Below, one piece after another: positions 24,575 through 36,712 of a stretch of DNA of 64,000 nucleotides (its first letter is position 1; each line of letters starts with the position of its first letter). This DNA comes from Emmonsiellopsis sp. PD_33 (lineage: Eukaryota > Ascomycota > Eurotiomycetes > Onygenales > Ajellomycetaceae): NCBI GenBank assembly GCA_032988165.1, contig JANTQF010000064.1, positions 79,641 through 143,640 on the forward strand, in the 5' to 3' direction. Below the pieces are notes generated by a model. It did not search any database and had not been told where the DNA came from. It was given only the letters and a program-made list of their open reading frames with translations. The position numbers and the translations under genes were made by a program.

Positions 24575-26055
24575 ATGCTTCGAAATTTCAGACGGGCCCT
24601 TCCTGCCTATCGCCTCCTTGTGCCTCGGACCACCGGTCGGTCTTTTACTAGATTTAATGGAGCAGTACAGGTGCAGCGAGTCAAGGTCAAAAAGCCATGG
24701 GCAAGGTGAGTTCCAGCGCTCTCCTCTCTTTTGCCGTGGGGTTTTTATACTGATTAAAATACAAGGAGGGCCGCGACCAAAATTTTCACTCTCCTCGCTG
24801 CAACATACGTTTGGGTCGCCGCCGTATCGCCTGCGCTGGACCGGATTGAAGATGTCGATGACGAGATAGACGAGGTTCGCAAGCGACGTGCCGATAGAGG
24901 CAGAGTCCGTGGTGACAGGGGAGGAAACGGGGATGAAGATGACGAAGCAACGTTTATACCTCTGGGATTGCCATATCCTGCCCGTGGTCTACCGTATATG
25001 GAGGATGGTCCGGAGATTAAGAATTTTTTGAAATACAAAAACAACCCCGAAGAGTACGAGAGTCTGAGGAGTAAGAACGGACCCACACATGGCATTCCCG
25101 CTCAAAGTTTCAGCCGCTGACCTATTTGTAGCCGATCTGCTATCTATGTGTGCGACGATGGCGGCCCGGGATCCGGACACTGTCGAAGTTACTGGCACAC
25201 CACTTGTGCCATTTGGGGATTCGCTTAGGCTTTTCTTTTTTGATCGACCAATTGTATACATCCAACCGGGGTGAGTAACCCATCTAAAAACGCTATGCTG
25301 ATATTCAAGCGTGTTGACATGAGCAATATAGTTTAGAAATTGACGATGGAATCATTGCTTGGACGGGTCGGGTTATCTCCCAAGAACGAGGCGATTGGAT
25401 TCGAAGAATATTACGACCGACGGCTGTCATAACTTCCTCGTGGCTTGCAGTGCAAGTCTTCTACAACGTGAAGATGCTTAAATATCTGAAATCATTACGA
25501 GACGCGCAGCAAGATCGATTGGCGAGGAATAACGGGGGAAATTCAGACGCGACACCCACTGCCTCGCGAAACCATGGGACACGCCCTGCTTCTAACCCGC
25601 TGCAAAACCAAGGCATTTCAAACATTGGAAATTCCACCAATATACACCAATCCGCCAAACCTAACTCGGCTCTAGAAGAGGATCTAGCCGCCCTAAAAAA
25701 GGAAGAACAGGAGCTAGAACAGGAGCTAGAAGCCTTGTTACAAAGCCAAACTTCTGATTTCAGCCTAGCCATGAATATTTTCAAGGGCGCCCTACGAAAA
25801 TCATGGGTCCCATCAGAAACTCCCGCGCGGGGATCATTTGCGCTACAGGGCACTATCCTATTCAAAGGCCCAGCAGGGTCAGCTGAATATCTAGTCCATG
25901 CATTCTATGATCCTGAACGACGTGATTGGGACCACGTAAATTTCACCCGGCTGACGCGGGACTCTTTCTCGGTAGGTCTCCGGAGGAAAGCGAATAACAG
26001 ATCGCCATCCCAATTTCCTAAAGATGCCGAAACTACAAAACGAAGCCGATCGTGA
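24575..26055 (+). CDS. Conserved-looking mitochondrial membrane protein, function unknown
   Basis: Four exons, 24575-24705, 24766-25070, 25132-25270 and 25332-26055; 432 aa. The frame is kept across GTGAGT...CAAG, GTAAGA...GTAG and GTGAGT...ATAG introns. The N-terminus (MLRNFRRALPAYRLLVPRTT) is rich in Arg and lacks acidic residues, like a mitochondrial presequence. One membrane segment follows near residues 48-66 (FTLLAATYVWVAAVSPAL), then an acidic/basic stretch, a folded region with MCATMAARDPDTVEVTG and VVISQERGDWIRR-like sequence, a coiled coil near 300-325 (ALEEDLAALKKEEQELEQEL), and a C-terminal part with AEYLVHAFYDPERRDWDHV. I do not recognise the family. The arrangement suggests an inner-membrane protein with one anchor. 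Confidence 0.8.
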
Positions 26056-27208
26056 GAATTTTAACGGGATATTTCATTCTTGGTCGGTGTGACGGGGCGT
26101 TGTTTTTGTTTTTTTTGCTTTTTGCTGTAGTATATTTTGTCCCACACTACTTTCATACCCAACCCCTCCCTCGCCTTATTCTTGAACTCCATTTTCCTCC
26201 TCTTTTATATGACCCCCTGGGGCATTTTCTTCGGCAGAATATTCTCCTTTTTCTTGATCCCTTGGCTAGGCTTGGTTTCATCAACCTGTACCGCTGTGGT
26301 GCTCGATCCTGCTTATTATTCCCGCCTTAAATTCATGGTCCATGCGTCTTATTACCCCCCCCCCCCTCAAATATACTTTTCACCCGTTTGCCTGCCTTTG
26401 CATTTCATGCTAGGAAACTCTTACTATGTTTACTATAGACCGCTATTAACTTATTGGTGGGGGCGATGAGAGAAGATGTGAGGGGATATAAACAACAAGT
26501 TGATATAGACACCTACGCCCAGTGCTGTCTCTTCCTATTTGTCATCCAGGAGTGTGTACAGTACGTACAGGGGATGGCAAACATACATACATAGCTTAGG
26601 ATGGGGTATATCAATTTCTGCCCTGCACAGATCTCTCTCTCTTTACGGCCTCCTCACCAGAGGTATAATATAGTTTATTTCGCGTTCTGAACATGGTAAG
26701 GTACTAGAAGAACTGTATAAAACCATCCACGGGGGGAATTGGAAGCGGATCAGACAATTTTCAAGGAGAGGAAGAGATGCCATTGTAGGCACATTCACAT
26801 ACTTCTAATCAATCAATGTATCCATAGCCAAATATACCCATCCCCATTCTTACCTTATATTTCACAGAAACAGATGCTTCAAAATAACCTATAAATCAAA
26901 AGAATACATTTTCTTTTAACCCCTACTCCATCATAGATATTCATGTCATCACCAGGGATACCCAATTAAACGTTGCTTAACCCCAGAGTCGGAATTAATT
27001 TATTTAACTCCTTAGTTATGCCATCCCGCGCCTGACTGATGTCATCATGACCGCTCTCAACAAATAACCCCCCATCTTCATCTCCCATCTCCTATCTCCC
27101 ATCTCCCATCTACCAACCAACCACCCATACGTCCATTCTCCCTCTCCTAACTACTTGCTCCCTCTATATCCCTAATCCTCATCCAATCGCCTATACACGG
27201 AAGAAACC
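26056..27208. other. Intergenic, AT-rich
   Basis: 3' UTR of the preceding gene and upstream region of the next. Contains T/C-rich runs and a TCTCCCATC repeat near 27077-27108. A hydrophobic frame at 26137-26469 is T-rich low-complexity sequence rather than a convincing gene. Confidence 0.5.
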
Positions 27209-28381
27209 ATGGCCCTGGCACCGAAATTCGCAGGCCAGAAGCTCTCTGCCGGCGGGGAGACCACCAAGCATACGCTGGAGATATGTAAGTGGGATTTTTC
27301 TTTTTTGTTTTGTTTTGTTTGTTTTTGAAATAAGGAGATATCTCTTTTAGAGGGGAATTCAATTTTAGTTTCAGGATGCCAGGGTTGAATTGGGCGGGTG
27401 TTAATTGAGAAAAACATATAACTAACTGATTAAACAATATAGATCTAGACTACGTCTGCCCTGTACATCCACCCACATCCATCCCCTTCACACCCCCCTT
27501 CTTCCCAACCAAACCAAACCAAACCAAACATCTCTAACTTCCCCACCCAGTTCTCCGCAAAGCTCTTCAAAACCCTCTTCCCCCTCCTCCCCCGCCTCCT
27601 CACCACCCCCAACGCCCCATACTCCCACACCCTCCAAATAATCCTCCGCCAACAGATCCAACCCTGGCACCCTTCCTCAACCCTCACGCACGAATCCGCC
27701 CTGGCCGTCCTACAACTCTCACCGGAGAAGTTCTGGCCGTACAGCGCGGCGCTGTTCGCGCACCAGACGGAGTTTTTCGATGCGAATGTGGTGCATGAGA
27801 CGAGGAATGAGACGTATAGGAGGCTGGCGAGGTTGGCGGGGAGTGTGGGGGTTGATGAGGGGGGGGTGTATGAGTTGTTGGTTGTGAGGGGGACGGGGGA
27901 GGTGGGGGAAAAGGGGGAGTTGAATGGGGGGAATGGGGTTACGGGGTTGGTTAAGGTTATGACGAGGGTGGGTTTTCTTTTTTTTCTTTTTCTTTTCTTT
28001 TCTTCCTTTTTTTTGTTTGTTTGTCGGTTGGTTGGTTTCTTTGGGGTGGAGTTGGTAGGTAGGCAGGCGGTTTAGTTGCTGTGAAGCGTGGATGGATGGA
28101 TGTTGGCTGGATAACCATTGATTGATTGATTGATTGCTTGCTTGCTAACATATCCCCACGACGGATGGATTGTCGATAGGCCTCACGAGTAGTCGGAGTA
28201 CACGTTACGCCAACTGTCTTTTTCAACGTAAGCTCCTCCCCAACATCTCCTCCCAAAGCCAGTCTCTGGCAGACTGCAGTTACTGACCAAAATTCGTTAA
28301 AAGGGGATCGAAGAGCGGTCTATTAGCAGCAGTTTCACGAAGGAGCAGTGGGAGGAGTGGTTTGAGAAGAATGTCGTTTGA
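27209..28381 (+). CDS. DsbA-like thioredoxin-fold protein
   Basis: Five exons, 27209-27284, 27443-27462, 27551-27967, 28180-28227 and 28304-28381; 212 aa. The second exon is only 20 bases and its intron begins GTACAT, an uncommon but GT donor. The spliced start reads MALAPKFAGQKLSAGG, then HTLEIYLDYVCPFSAKLFKTL. The CPFS motif corresponds to the CXXC position of DsbA-type thioredoxin folds with the second Cys replaced by Ser. The all-helical insert (WHPSSTLTHESALAVLQLSP, then KFWPYSAALF) and the cis-Pro segment VTPTVFFNGIEE complete the fold. No signal peptide is visible. Substrate unknown. Sense strand is strongly C-rich before about 27730 and G-rich after it. Confidence 0.82.
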
Positions 28382-28838
28382 TGTTTTTTCTTCGGGGGCG
28401 AAAGGGGTGGTAATCTGTGGGCGTGGATGGAATTAAGTGGAGTTCACAAAGCTCAGTCGCATAGGGAAAAGGAGATGAGTGGATTATGTATTCAGTCGCT
28501 GCTCTGGAGGAGTAGGTCTGAAGACTTTGTCTGAATGCAACAATAAAAGGAAACGAATCTCTATGTGGACCTTGAAAAGGAAAATAAAAAAAGGAAAGTC
28601 AACAGATGAGCAAGGAATCTTGCCGTGCAACAACGACAAGAAAAATATCATCGTATCCTCAAAGTGTTTCAGTGTCAAGCAAAACCTAAAAGGGGGTGAA
28701 TTGAATCTGATCGGTCCGATCTACATTACTCTGAACAAAAAAAAAAGATAACTGGCTTATCATGGGAGAAACGCAAGAACGCCCCAGCATATATCATTAA
28801 TTTTTTAAAAAGAAAACCAAGTGGTAAAACGAGGACCA
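28382..28838. other. Convergent 3' intergenic region
   Basis: Between the thioredoxin-fold gene and the CKS1 3' end. A-rich; no supported gene. Confidence 0.5.
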
Positions 28839-29430
28839 CTACTGAGCGTTGGGCGGTTGGTAGTTAATTGGCCGTCTGCAGCGAATTTTCCAAATGCGTT
28901 AGTTGATGGAATCAAAACAAACAAACAGCGACAGACGGTATCACAGCGTATCGAATTGACCACTTACTTGAAAAGCAAAATATGCGGCTCCGGTTCGTGG
29001 ACCTCGTAGTGTTCCCAGCCCAAGCTCTAGAATTCAGCCGAATTTGCGTGTCAGTGTCTGCCAGTTCCACGATGGCGAAGTGTTTTGTGTCAGACAGGAC
29101 AGGATCGAAATACCTGCGTAATGCCCAGGCCTCTCCACTCTTCCTCCCACAGCAATTTCAACGTGCCCTTGGAGCTGTCAAAGTAATCGACGGGGATTTT
29201 TTTGAGCATGTTCTTTGGCAGCTGAACATGGCGGTACTCGTATTCGCTGTCTGAATATCTACGGGGGGGGGTTAGCGAGGGGAATGGCACGGGATAAACC
29301 CAAACCCAAGAATGGTTGCATACCTTGCGGAGTAGTGTATGGCGTCAAGAAACTCGTCTAGCTTCTGGCGCTCCGGCTCGAGCAGTAGCCGGGGCTTCTT
29401 GTTTCTTCTAGAATAATCGATGTCTGCCAT
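28839..29430 (-). CDS. CKS1: Cks1/Suc1 cyclin-dependent kinase regulatory subunit
   Basis: Four exons, 29430-29324, 29258-29114, 29026-28968 and 28875-28839; 115 aa. All introns are GT...AG and the frame is continuous: HYSAR/YSDSEYEYRH, GITQ/SLGWEHY, LLFK/RPINYQPPNAQ. The core contains the family's signature segments YSDSEYEYRHVQLPK and the LGWEHYEVHEPEPHILLF strand, including the HxPEPH hinge used for beta-strand exchange. Cks1 binds Cdk1 and a phosphothreonine on substrates, promoting multisite phosphorylation in the cell cycle. Length fits the fungal family. The start codon is the first ATG giving the usual MADIDYSRRNKKPR-type N-terminus. Divergent from RSC4. Confidence 0.96.
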
Positions 29431-29861
29431 TATGAAAGTTGTAGCTGCGCTCCAGGGGATCCAAAGTGGGTTCTGGCTGGTCTGCTGCAGGGTTGATCTG
29501 CCGCGCCGGGAATATGCGAGCGCGGGGCAATGTTTGTTGACACGAAGGGTTTGCTGGCACGGTCGCGCGAGGAGACGAGGGATACGGATATGGGGAGCGT
29601 GGGCTGGGAGGGTATTGAGAAGGCGTTCCCGGAGAAGATGCAGCGAAAGGGAGGGAGGAATGCGAACGATGGAGCGCAGAGGAGAGGAAGGGTTGGAGAG
29701 CAAAGCGGGTTGACTTGGTTCCTAACCTCAGGCGGGGTGGGGTGGCTGCAGGGAAGCAGAACACAGCAATGCACAGCAGAGAGAGCAGAGCAGGTTGACA
29801 ACAGCTGCCAATGCCGGATAGAGAGCGAGAGGAGAGAGAGTGGAAGTGAAGTGAGAGTGAA

Positions 29862-29899
<38 letters not shown>

Positions 29900-30377
29900 A
29901 AGATGAAGTCGAAGCTGCGGCGGAGAAGCGAAGGGCGTATTGCCGTACAGTATGTATGTATCGTATCGTATCCGCCTGTTTTGGTGGCGGTTATTTGGCG
30001 CAGGCCCGTATTTGAAACAGGCCATACCGCTGTTTCGCCAAGACACGTGCCCTCCCGCAGCGGTGACAGCATAAAATACCATACCGCGTGTACGGGCCAT
30101 ACCGCCGCCCGTAGCTCGCCTGTCGCGTCGGCAACTTCATCAACCATCTCGAGATGCGCCTGGGACACAACCAGATGCTGCTCTTCCATTCCTCGCCAAC
30201 CTAGCCTGTTTACGCCGCGTGTCTCGTCTCTCTGGCTGTGCGCGCTGTCTCGACTATCGCGCAGCCTATGTCCCAGTCTCTCTCCTCACCCGTCCCTCCC
30301 ATCCCCTCCGGTTAACCTCCACTCCTGTTTGGCCCCTTGCCGCATCCTCTCCCCACGCCGGCACCGGCACCGGCAGC
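29431..30377. promoter_or_regulatory. Divergent promoter region CKS1 / RSC4
   Basis: 947 bases. Contains a (GA)16 run at 29865-29896, three copies of CCATACCGC at 30022, 30079 and 30097, and a CACGTG at 30044-30049. The long open frames across it (for example on the minus strand) consist of low-complexity Ser/Leu sequence read through the GA tract. Confidence 0.55.
29865..29896. repeat. (GA)n microsatellite
   Basis: Sixteen uninterrupted GA units about 435 bases upstream of the CKS1 start. GA/CT tracts in promoters commonly exclude nucleosomes; that role here is inference. Confidence 0.9.
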
Positions 30378-32916
30378 ATGACCACCAAACGGCGGGCCAC
30401 GCTCGCGGGCTCCCCGGACGGGCCATCCAAAGGCCACAAGCGGCGCAAAACATCGGTGAGTCTTTGCGCTTATAAAAATCAAGTGCAATTGCGCCGGGTA
30501 ATGAGCAATGACGAATGCGACAGCCCGCATCGCATGATCGCCCGGGCGTTATCGCCTATCTCCTTGCTTTGATCTGATATGCCAACTAACAATACATTTG
30601 ACTAGAACTTCTACGTGCCAGAAACAGACGAAACCCCAGAGAAAACAACAGAACTTGGCTTGGACGTTCTCACGCAGATCAAGGAGTCGAAGGATAAATA
30701 GTATGCGATGTCCCTATTTGTTGCCCTGGGCTGGCTTGTCATCAGCGCGTCGGGGATTAGGAGATGGCCAGCTTACATGTCTCATTTTGAAATAGTGGAC
30801 GGCCAGTTGCAACGGAATTTCTGCAGCTTCCTGATAGGGTGAGTTTTATATCTTCGCTATTTTCCACATCTGCAAGACTAACCATCATCCCGTGACAGAA
30901 AGAGCATCCACAATACTACCAAGCGATCCGTCTTCCTATTGCCTTGGATACAGTCGAGGTATGATTCCTATCCACCGCATTTCGCGACGAGAATCAGTCA
31001 CTAATGTGCTATCCATTCCGTCCAGGCCAAACTGAAGAAACATGAATATCCAAGCTTGACCCCCGTGGAGTGTGACCTCCGGAGGATGGTGACCAACGCC
31101 AAATATTACAACGACAAAGGATCTGCGATTTTTTCCAACGCGGAGCGCATCCGCAAAATCGTTTCCGCTGCCATGCAATCTATAAACCCGGCATACAAGG
31201 ACCCTGACTACGTCCCGTTCTCCACACCTTTGCCCGAGGAAGACGAGGAACCTCCAGGGCCCGAAAATGAGGAAGCAGCAGGTGATCAAGTGACGGAAGA
31301 AGGGGAAAAGGCATCCGCCCAACAAACTCCCGCTACAGAGGGGACAGACAATCCAGATTATAATTTTGAAGGGGATTCGTTTCAAAGTGCGCAGGAGAAA
31401 ATACTTTCTGGGATGATTAGACTAAAGGATTCAGAGTATGTTTACCCTCTACCCCCAACCAAACTGCGGTGTGTCATGCTCATTCCTCTGTAGTGGAGAA
31501 GAAGTGTTTTTCCCTTTCCTTAATATGCCGGACCGGAATCTGTACAGTGAGTACTACGACATCATTAAGCATCCCGTGTCTCTCCGGACGCTCCTGAAAC
31601 GGGTGCGGGGTACGGACGGACGCAAGAATCCCACCAAAAGCACTCCATTTAGGACGTGGCAAGCATTCGAAGAAGAGGTCAGCTATATCTGGAACAACGC
31701 CAGGGAATTCAATGAAGATGGCAGCGAGATCGTCCTCCTTGCTGGCTCACTCGAGGTAAGTAGTATTCGACTCTCCTTGGTAGGATCCTACTAAGTATTC
31801 ACAGGAATATTTTCATCGGATACTTGCAGAAGCAAAGAAAGTTGTCCCTGAGCCCGCGTCAACGAACGGTGATACTGCTGCTGCTCCACGTATTAAGCTT
31901 CGGATGGGGGCCACCAAAACACCAGAGCCTGCGTCACAGAAACTCACCTTGCGGCTTCCGGGGAGAGGTGCTACCCAACCGACGGACGCGGAACATCGAT
32001 CGAGTGAGGGTTCGGTTGATAAACAGCAAGAAGTTCATAAACCAGCCTCAAACGGACTTGAAGCCCCGGAACGTCCAACCGCTCCAACGAGGAGTTTGAG
32101 GGACCGATCTGGATCCAGTCGCAGCGCGCGCCCACAGGAGCAAGATCAACAGCGAAATGCATTTGGAGCATCGCCAGCACGTTCTTCCGTAGTCAAAGTC
32201 GAAGGCACGGGTGCATCGACGCCTAATCTCACCAGACCAGCAAGTCAGGAGGCCGCCAAACCTCCTCAGCATCAGATTTCTGAGTCTCCGTTTAATATGC
32301 CACCGCCATCCACAGGGACACCTATCCAGACGAATAATTCACAATCTGTGATGCAAGCGTTCGCTCCACGGCCATCGTCGTACCCTTCGCCCGCTCCAGT
32401 TATGCCCCCGATGACTATGAAGTTAAGGAAACCTGGTAAAGGTGAGATGCCCCAAACGAGATGGAATGCAAGATTTCCGTAGCTAACCTTTTCACTTCAT
32501 CAAATGTAGAGCCGTTGATGACGAATGTGGGTATATTTACACATCCGGATCTCAAAATAGGACACTCGTTACATCTAGACATACCGGCCTCTCCAACTCT
32601 CATGCAGCAGTCTGTGACGATCAACCTTCCGGCCAAAGCGCACATTCTCTGCATAGCACCGACAATAGCGTCGAACTCGCTACAGCGACAGACGCAACTC
32701 AGCGTGTCAATCGGCACGCAAAAGCTCGCTCCAGCGGCATCCCCATCACAGCCCCTAGACAGCAGCAAGCCGCGATATGAAGCCCGTCTGGGGATTGGCG
32801 TTACCAAGATCGATATCGAAGTGGTTGCAAGTGCCCCTCGGGGGGCGGTCAAGCCGTCTGGGCAGGAATTCGACTATGAGCGGGTGACTGTTTATGCACA
32901 TTTAATGAGGGGGTGA
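30378..32916 (+). CDS. RSC4: Rsc4-like tandem bromodomain subunit of the RSC remodeller
   Basis: Eight exons: 30378-30455, 30606-30700, 30796-30838, 30899-30958, 31026-31435, 31494-31755, 31805-32441 and 32510-32916; 663 aa. Joins are in frame (KYGRPVATEF, LPDRKEHPQYYQAI, DSEDGEEVFFPF). Bromodomain 1 spans about residues 45-140 with KEHPQYYQAIRLPIALDTVE and the acetyl-lysine pocket Asn in NAKYYNDKG. Bromodomain 2 spans about 215-300 with LYSEYYDIIKHPVSLRTLL and NAREFNEDGSEI. A disordered Ser/Pro/Gln linker follows. The C-terminal domain (VGIFTHPDLKIGHSLHLDIP) matches the conserved tail of Rsc4 proteins. It reads acetylated histone H3 for the nuclear RSC complex. Confidence 0.93.
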
Positions 32917-33601
32917 TTAACTGGCATTTCCTCGGGGCGAACTTGGGGTCGAGCCGGGGAACGTATGTACACTGCGATTCTTCTTTCTATCTGGTATTTT
33001 CTGGCAGCGATAGGCGGCGGCGTTTGCTTTTGGTAGCATGTATCTAGTATCAGTGGCTGGGACGGGGTGGCGGTCAAATCTGCGGAGTTAGTAGTGTCTT
33101 CCAATCAATCCGAGCGTCTGTATCAGTACACCGCGATATGCTTTCCGTGACCCAGCCTCTCCAACCCCCCAGACTGTGGAATCCCGAGACTCTCCCCGTC
33201 CATCTGGTTTGCCCCTTTTCTCTCCCGCACAAAATGGGCCGATGGAAATGCTGACTCAGCGCCTATCGCCTCGCACCCGTCCCAAAGCGGACTAGCGCGG
33301 GCCTAGCGATTGGCGCAAACAAAAATTCAAAAATCGGGTGCAAAGAAAAAAAAAAAGGCAAAAAAAAAGTTTGATTTTTTTTTTCAACATCTCGGCGTGG
33401 GCCAAAAAACTAAAAAATTCTGCGACCTCAAAAACTCCAACGTCGTCCATCGATCTCCATCTCTCTTTTTCCTCCATCCCAGCCCGCCCTTCTTCTGCTT
33501 GTTTCTGTCTCGTCTGCCTCGCTGTCGACTTGAGTCTGTTGCTGTAGAACTAAAAGTTTTTGTGTTCTTTTTTCCCCCCCGTCCACACAACCCCAGCCAT
33601 C
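32917..33601. promoter_or_regulatory. SSB upstream region
   Basis: RSC4 3' UTR plus the SSB promoter. Contains GGGCCTAGCG at 33299-33308 with a second CTAGCG just before it, A/T homopolymer runs at 33346-33386, and a C/T-rich leader directly before the ATG, common in highly expressed fungal genes. Confidence 0.5.
33299..33308 (+). promoter_or_regulatory. Candidate element GGGCCTAGCG, copy 3
   Basis: Third identical copy, 294 bases upstream of the SSB start and immediately after ACTAGCGC, so two CTAGCG cores lie 11 bases apart. Confidence 0.35.
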
Positions 33602-35951
33602 ATGTCGTCCGAAGAAGTCTACGAGGGTGCCATCGGTATCGATCTTGGTATGTCTGCCCTCAATCGATATATAAAACTCACATGAACACGGAAGGCAAAT
33701 AGCTAACTGACTCTCCGCTGCACAGGTACCACCTACTCTTGCGTTGCCAACTACCAGGGCGCCAATGTCGAAATCAGTACGTCTCCAATATCCCACCACA
33801 GACTCCCCCTCGCGTTTGTGCGCTGGCTCGCAGATAGCCGACAACACCCACAATTCACCTTGCTAACATGCTCTCTTCTCCCCCGCAACAGTTGCCAACG
33901 AGCAGGGTAGCTTCACAACCCCCTCGTTCGTCTCCTTCACTGAGGAGGAGCGTCTGATCGGTGAGGCCGCCAAGAACCAGGCTGCTATGAACCCTGAGAA
34001 TACCGTTTTCGATATCAAGTAAGTTGTCGCTGGGGGGGGGAGGGGAAGTGGCATCGTCCAGCCTTGCTAATACATCTTGATCAGGCGTCTTATCGGACGG
34101 AGATTCGATGACCCCGTTGTCAAGAAGGATGTCGAGTCGTGGCCATTCAAGGTCGTCGACGTCGGTGGAAACCCCGTTGTCCAGGTCCAGTACCTGAACG
34201 AGACCAAGACCTTCTCTCCCCAGGAGATCTCCTCCATGGTCCTCATGAAGGTATGCTGCAAATCTATGCATAAAGAAGAAGGACGACAGTTATCTAACAT
34301 ACTAAACAGATGAAAGAGGTCGCTGAGACCAAGCTCGGCAAGAAGGTCACCAAGGCTGTCATCACCGTCCCCGCATACTTCAACGACAACCAGAGACAAG
34401 CCACCAAGGACGCTGGTGCCATTGCCGGCCTCAACGTTCTCCGTATCATCAACGAGCCCACCGCTGCCGCCATTGCTTACGGTCTCGGCGCCGGCAAGTC
34501 CGACAAGGAGCGCAACGTCCTCATCTACGATCTTGGTGGAGGAACTTTCGATGTCTCCCTCCTCAACATCCAGGGTGGTGTCTTCACAGTCAAGGCCACC
34601 GCTGGTGACACCCACTTGGGTGGACAGGACTTCGACACCAACCTCCTCGACCACTTCAAGAAGGAGTTCACCAGAAAAACCAAGAAGGACCTGAGCGGTG
34701 ACGCCAGAGCCCTCCGCCGTCTCCGCACTGCTTGCGAGCGTGCCAAGCGCACCCTCTCCAACGCCACCCAGACCACCGTTGAGATCGACTCTCTCTTCGA
34801 TGGCGAGGACTTCAACACCCAGATCACCCGTGCTCGTTTCGAGGACCTGAACGCCAAGGATTTCGCCGGCACCCTCGAGCCCGTCGAGAAGGTCCTCACG
34901 GATGCTGGCATCAAGAGGGAGGGGGTTGACGAGATCGTCCTTGTTGGTGGTTCCACCCGTATCCCCCGTATCCAGAAGCTCCTCAGCGACTACTTCAATG
35001 GCAAGAAGCTCGAGAAGGTAATTATCCTCTTATCCGAAATCTATTCGTAGAGAATCGAGACTAATGAAGAAATAGAGCATCAACCCCGACGAGGCCGTTG
35101 CCCACGGTGCCGCCGTCCAGGCCGGTATCCTCTCCGGTGTCGCCGCCTCCGCCGACACTGCTGACCTCCTCCTCCTCGACGTCGTTCCCCTCTCCCTCGG
35201 TGTCGCCATGGAGGGCAACATCTTCGCTCCCGTTGTTCCTCGCGGCCAGACCGTGCCCACATTGAAGAAGGTACGAATATCATCATTCCAAGTTCCTGTA
35301 AGAAATCAACCACTAACACAATCCAGCGCACTTTCACCACCGTCGTCGACAACCAGCAGACCGTCCAGTTCCCCGTCTACCAGGGTGAGCGTACCAACTG
35401 CGAGGACAACACCTCGTTGGGCGAGTTCACTCTTGCTCCCATCCCCCCCATGAAGGCCGGTGATGCCCAGCTCGAGGTCGTCTTCGAGGTCGACGTCAAC
35501 GGTATCCTCAAGGTCACTGCCACCGAGAAGTCCTCCGGCCGCAGCGCCAACATCACCATCTCCAACGCTGTCGGCAAGCTCTCCAGCACTGATATCGAGA
35601 ACATGATCAACGGTAAGCTCTCACTTTTCTAGGACTTCCCATAAGAAAAAGAACGCTCCCACTAATACAACTCCAATTCTAGATGCCGCCAAGTTCAAGA
35701 GCTCCGACGAGGCTTTCAGCAAGCGCTTCGAGTCCCGCCAGCAGCTCGAGTCCTACATCTCCCGCGTCGAGGAGATCATCTCGGACCCCACCATGTCGCT
35801 CAAGATCAAGCGCGGCAACAAGGAGAAGATCGAGTCCGCTCTCAGCGACGCCATGGCACAGCTCGAGATCGAGGACTCCTCGCCCGAGGACCTCAAGAAG
35901 AAGGAACTCGCCCTCAAGAGACTGATTACCAAGGCTATGGCTACCCGGTAG
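33602..35951 (+). CDS. SSB1: Ssb-type ribosome-associated Hsp70 chaperone
   Basis: Eight exons: 33602-33647, 33726-33776, 33892-34018, 34085-34250, 34310-35017, 35076-35270, 35327-35612 and 35683-35951; 615 aa. It starts MSSEEVYEGAIGIDLGTTYS, carrying the Hsp70 signature IDLGTTYS. Other Hsp70 signatures are IYDLGGGTFDVSLL and the VLVGGSTRIPRIQKLL phosphate-2 motif. The substrate-binding domain holds the EFTLAPIPPMKAGDAQLEV and FEVDVNGILKVTA strands. The C-terminus ends ITKAMATR without EEVD or HDEL, as expected for Ssb and unlike Ssa or BiP. Ssb binds nascent chains on cytosolic ribosomes together with RAC. Codon use is strongly biased toward C/G-ending codons throughout, fitting very high expression. 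Confidence 0.97.
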
Positions 35952-36712
35952 ATTTAGATTAGATATCCTCTCTTCCCCCCCTCTTTACACACGCCCTAAC
36001 GTTACGCCATAACCTGATCTACCTCCCTTCTACACGAGTTTAATTTTTGTTCATTTTTTTCAAGTTGTTTTTTCTTTGTTATGTGTTTCCTTTTTAAATA
36101 AAAGACTTTTTGATTTTTTTTTTCCTTTTTCTTCTTTCTCCATAACTTCCTTTTGTTAGCCGTGATATGATTGATGACTGGTTTTCTCTCTGTCTGTCTA
36201 TCTATCTGTCCTATCTGTCCCTCTGGTTGGGTGGTTGAAGGAAGGGGCTTGCTTGTTTTGCTGTGTCTGTTCAAATTCTCTCTTTGATATACGATTATGA
36301 GTGTGTAGACCTCTCTAGTTTCTCAAGAAAAAAAAAAGAACTGTTTACGGAGACCCAACAACTAGGAATATAAAACTCTTTTCACAGAGTGATCCTTTAT
36401 TGTCAACTGCCATGAAATGACAGGGGAAACAATAGTGTCTCATAACCAAGCTAATAAATCCACAAGCCCCCCTCCTCCCCCCTAGTCCTTCAGCCAACCT
36501 AGGCGCGGAGACATTTGCATAACTAGTAGTTAATTACCAGCTAAGTAGGCAGTCAGCATCAGCCCGTATATATGTATCCATCCCTTCGCACCAAACCAAC
36601 TACCCCACAACCAACATCCAAACCATCCACCCCCTTAAACCAACATCTACTACCCCTCTCTCTCAACAACAACAAAAAAAAACCCCCCCAAACCCAAACC
36701 CAAACCCAAACA
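35952..36712. other. SSB 3' UTR and methyltransferase upstream region
   Basis: T/C-rich on the left (3' UTR). The right end, 36560-36712, is almost free of G and contains four CAAACC/AAACCC units at about 36689-36711 directly before the ATG. Confidence 0.5.

Noticed and set aside
26137..26469. Hydrophobic 110-codon frame as a small membrane protein
   Set aside because: T-rich low-complexity DNA gives Phe/Leu-rich translation in any frame; no conserved motif or clear start context.
29408..30100. 230-codon minus-strand frame across the CKS1/RSC4 promoter
   Set aside because: Most of it is Ser/Leu sequence read through the GA tract, and it overlaps the CKS1 start and regulatory repeats.
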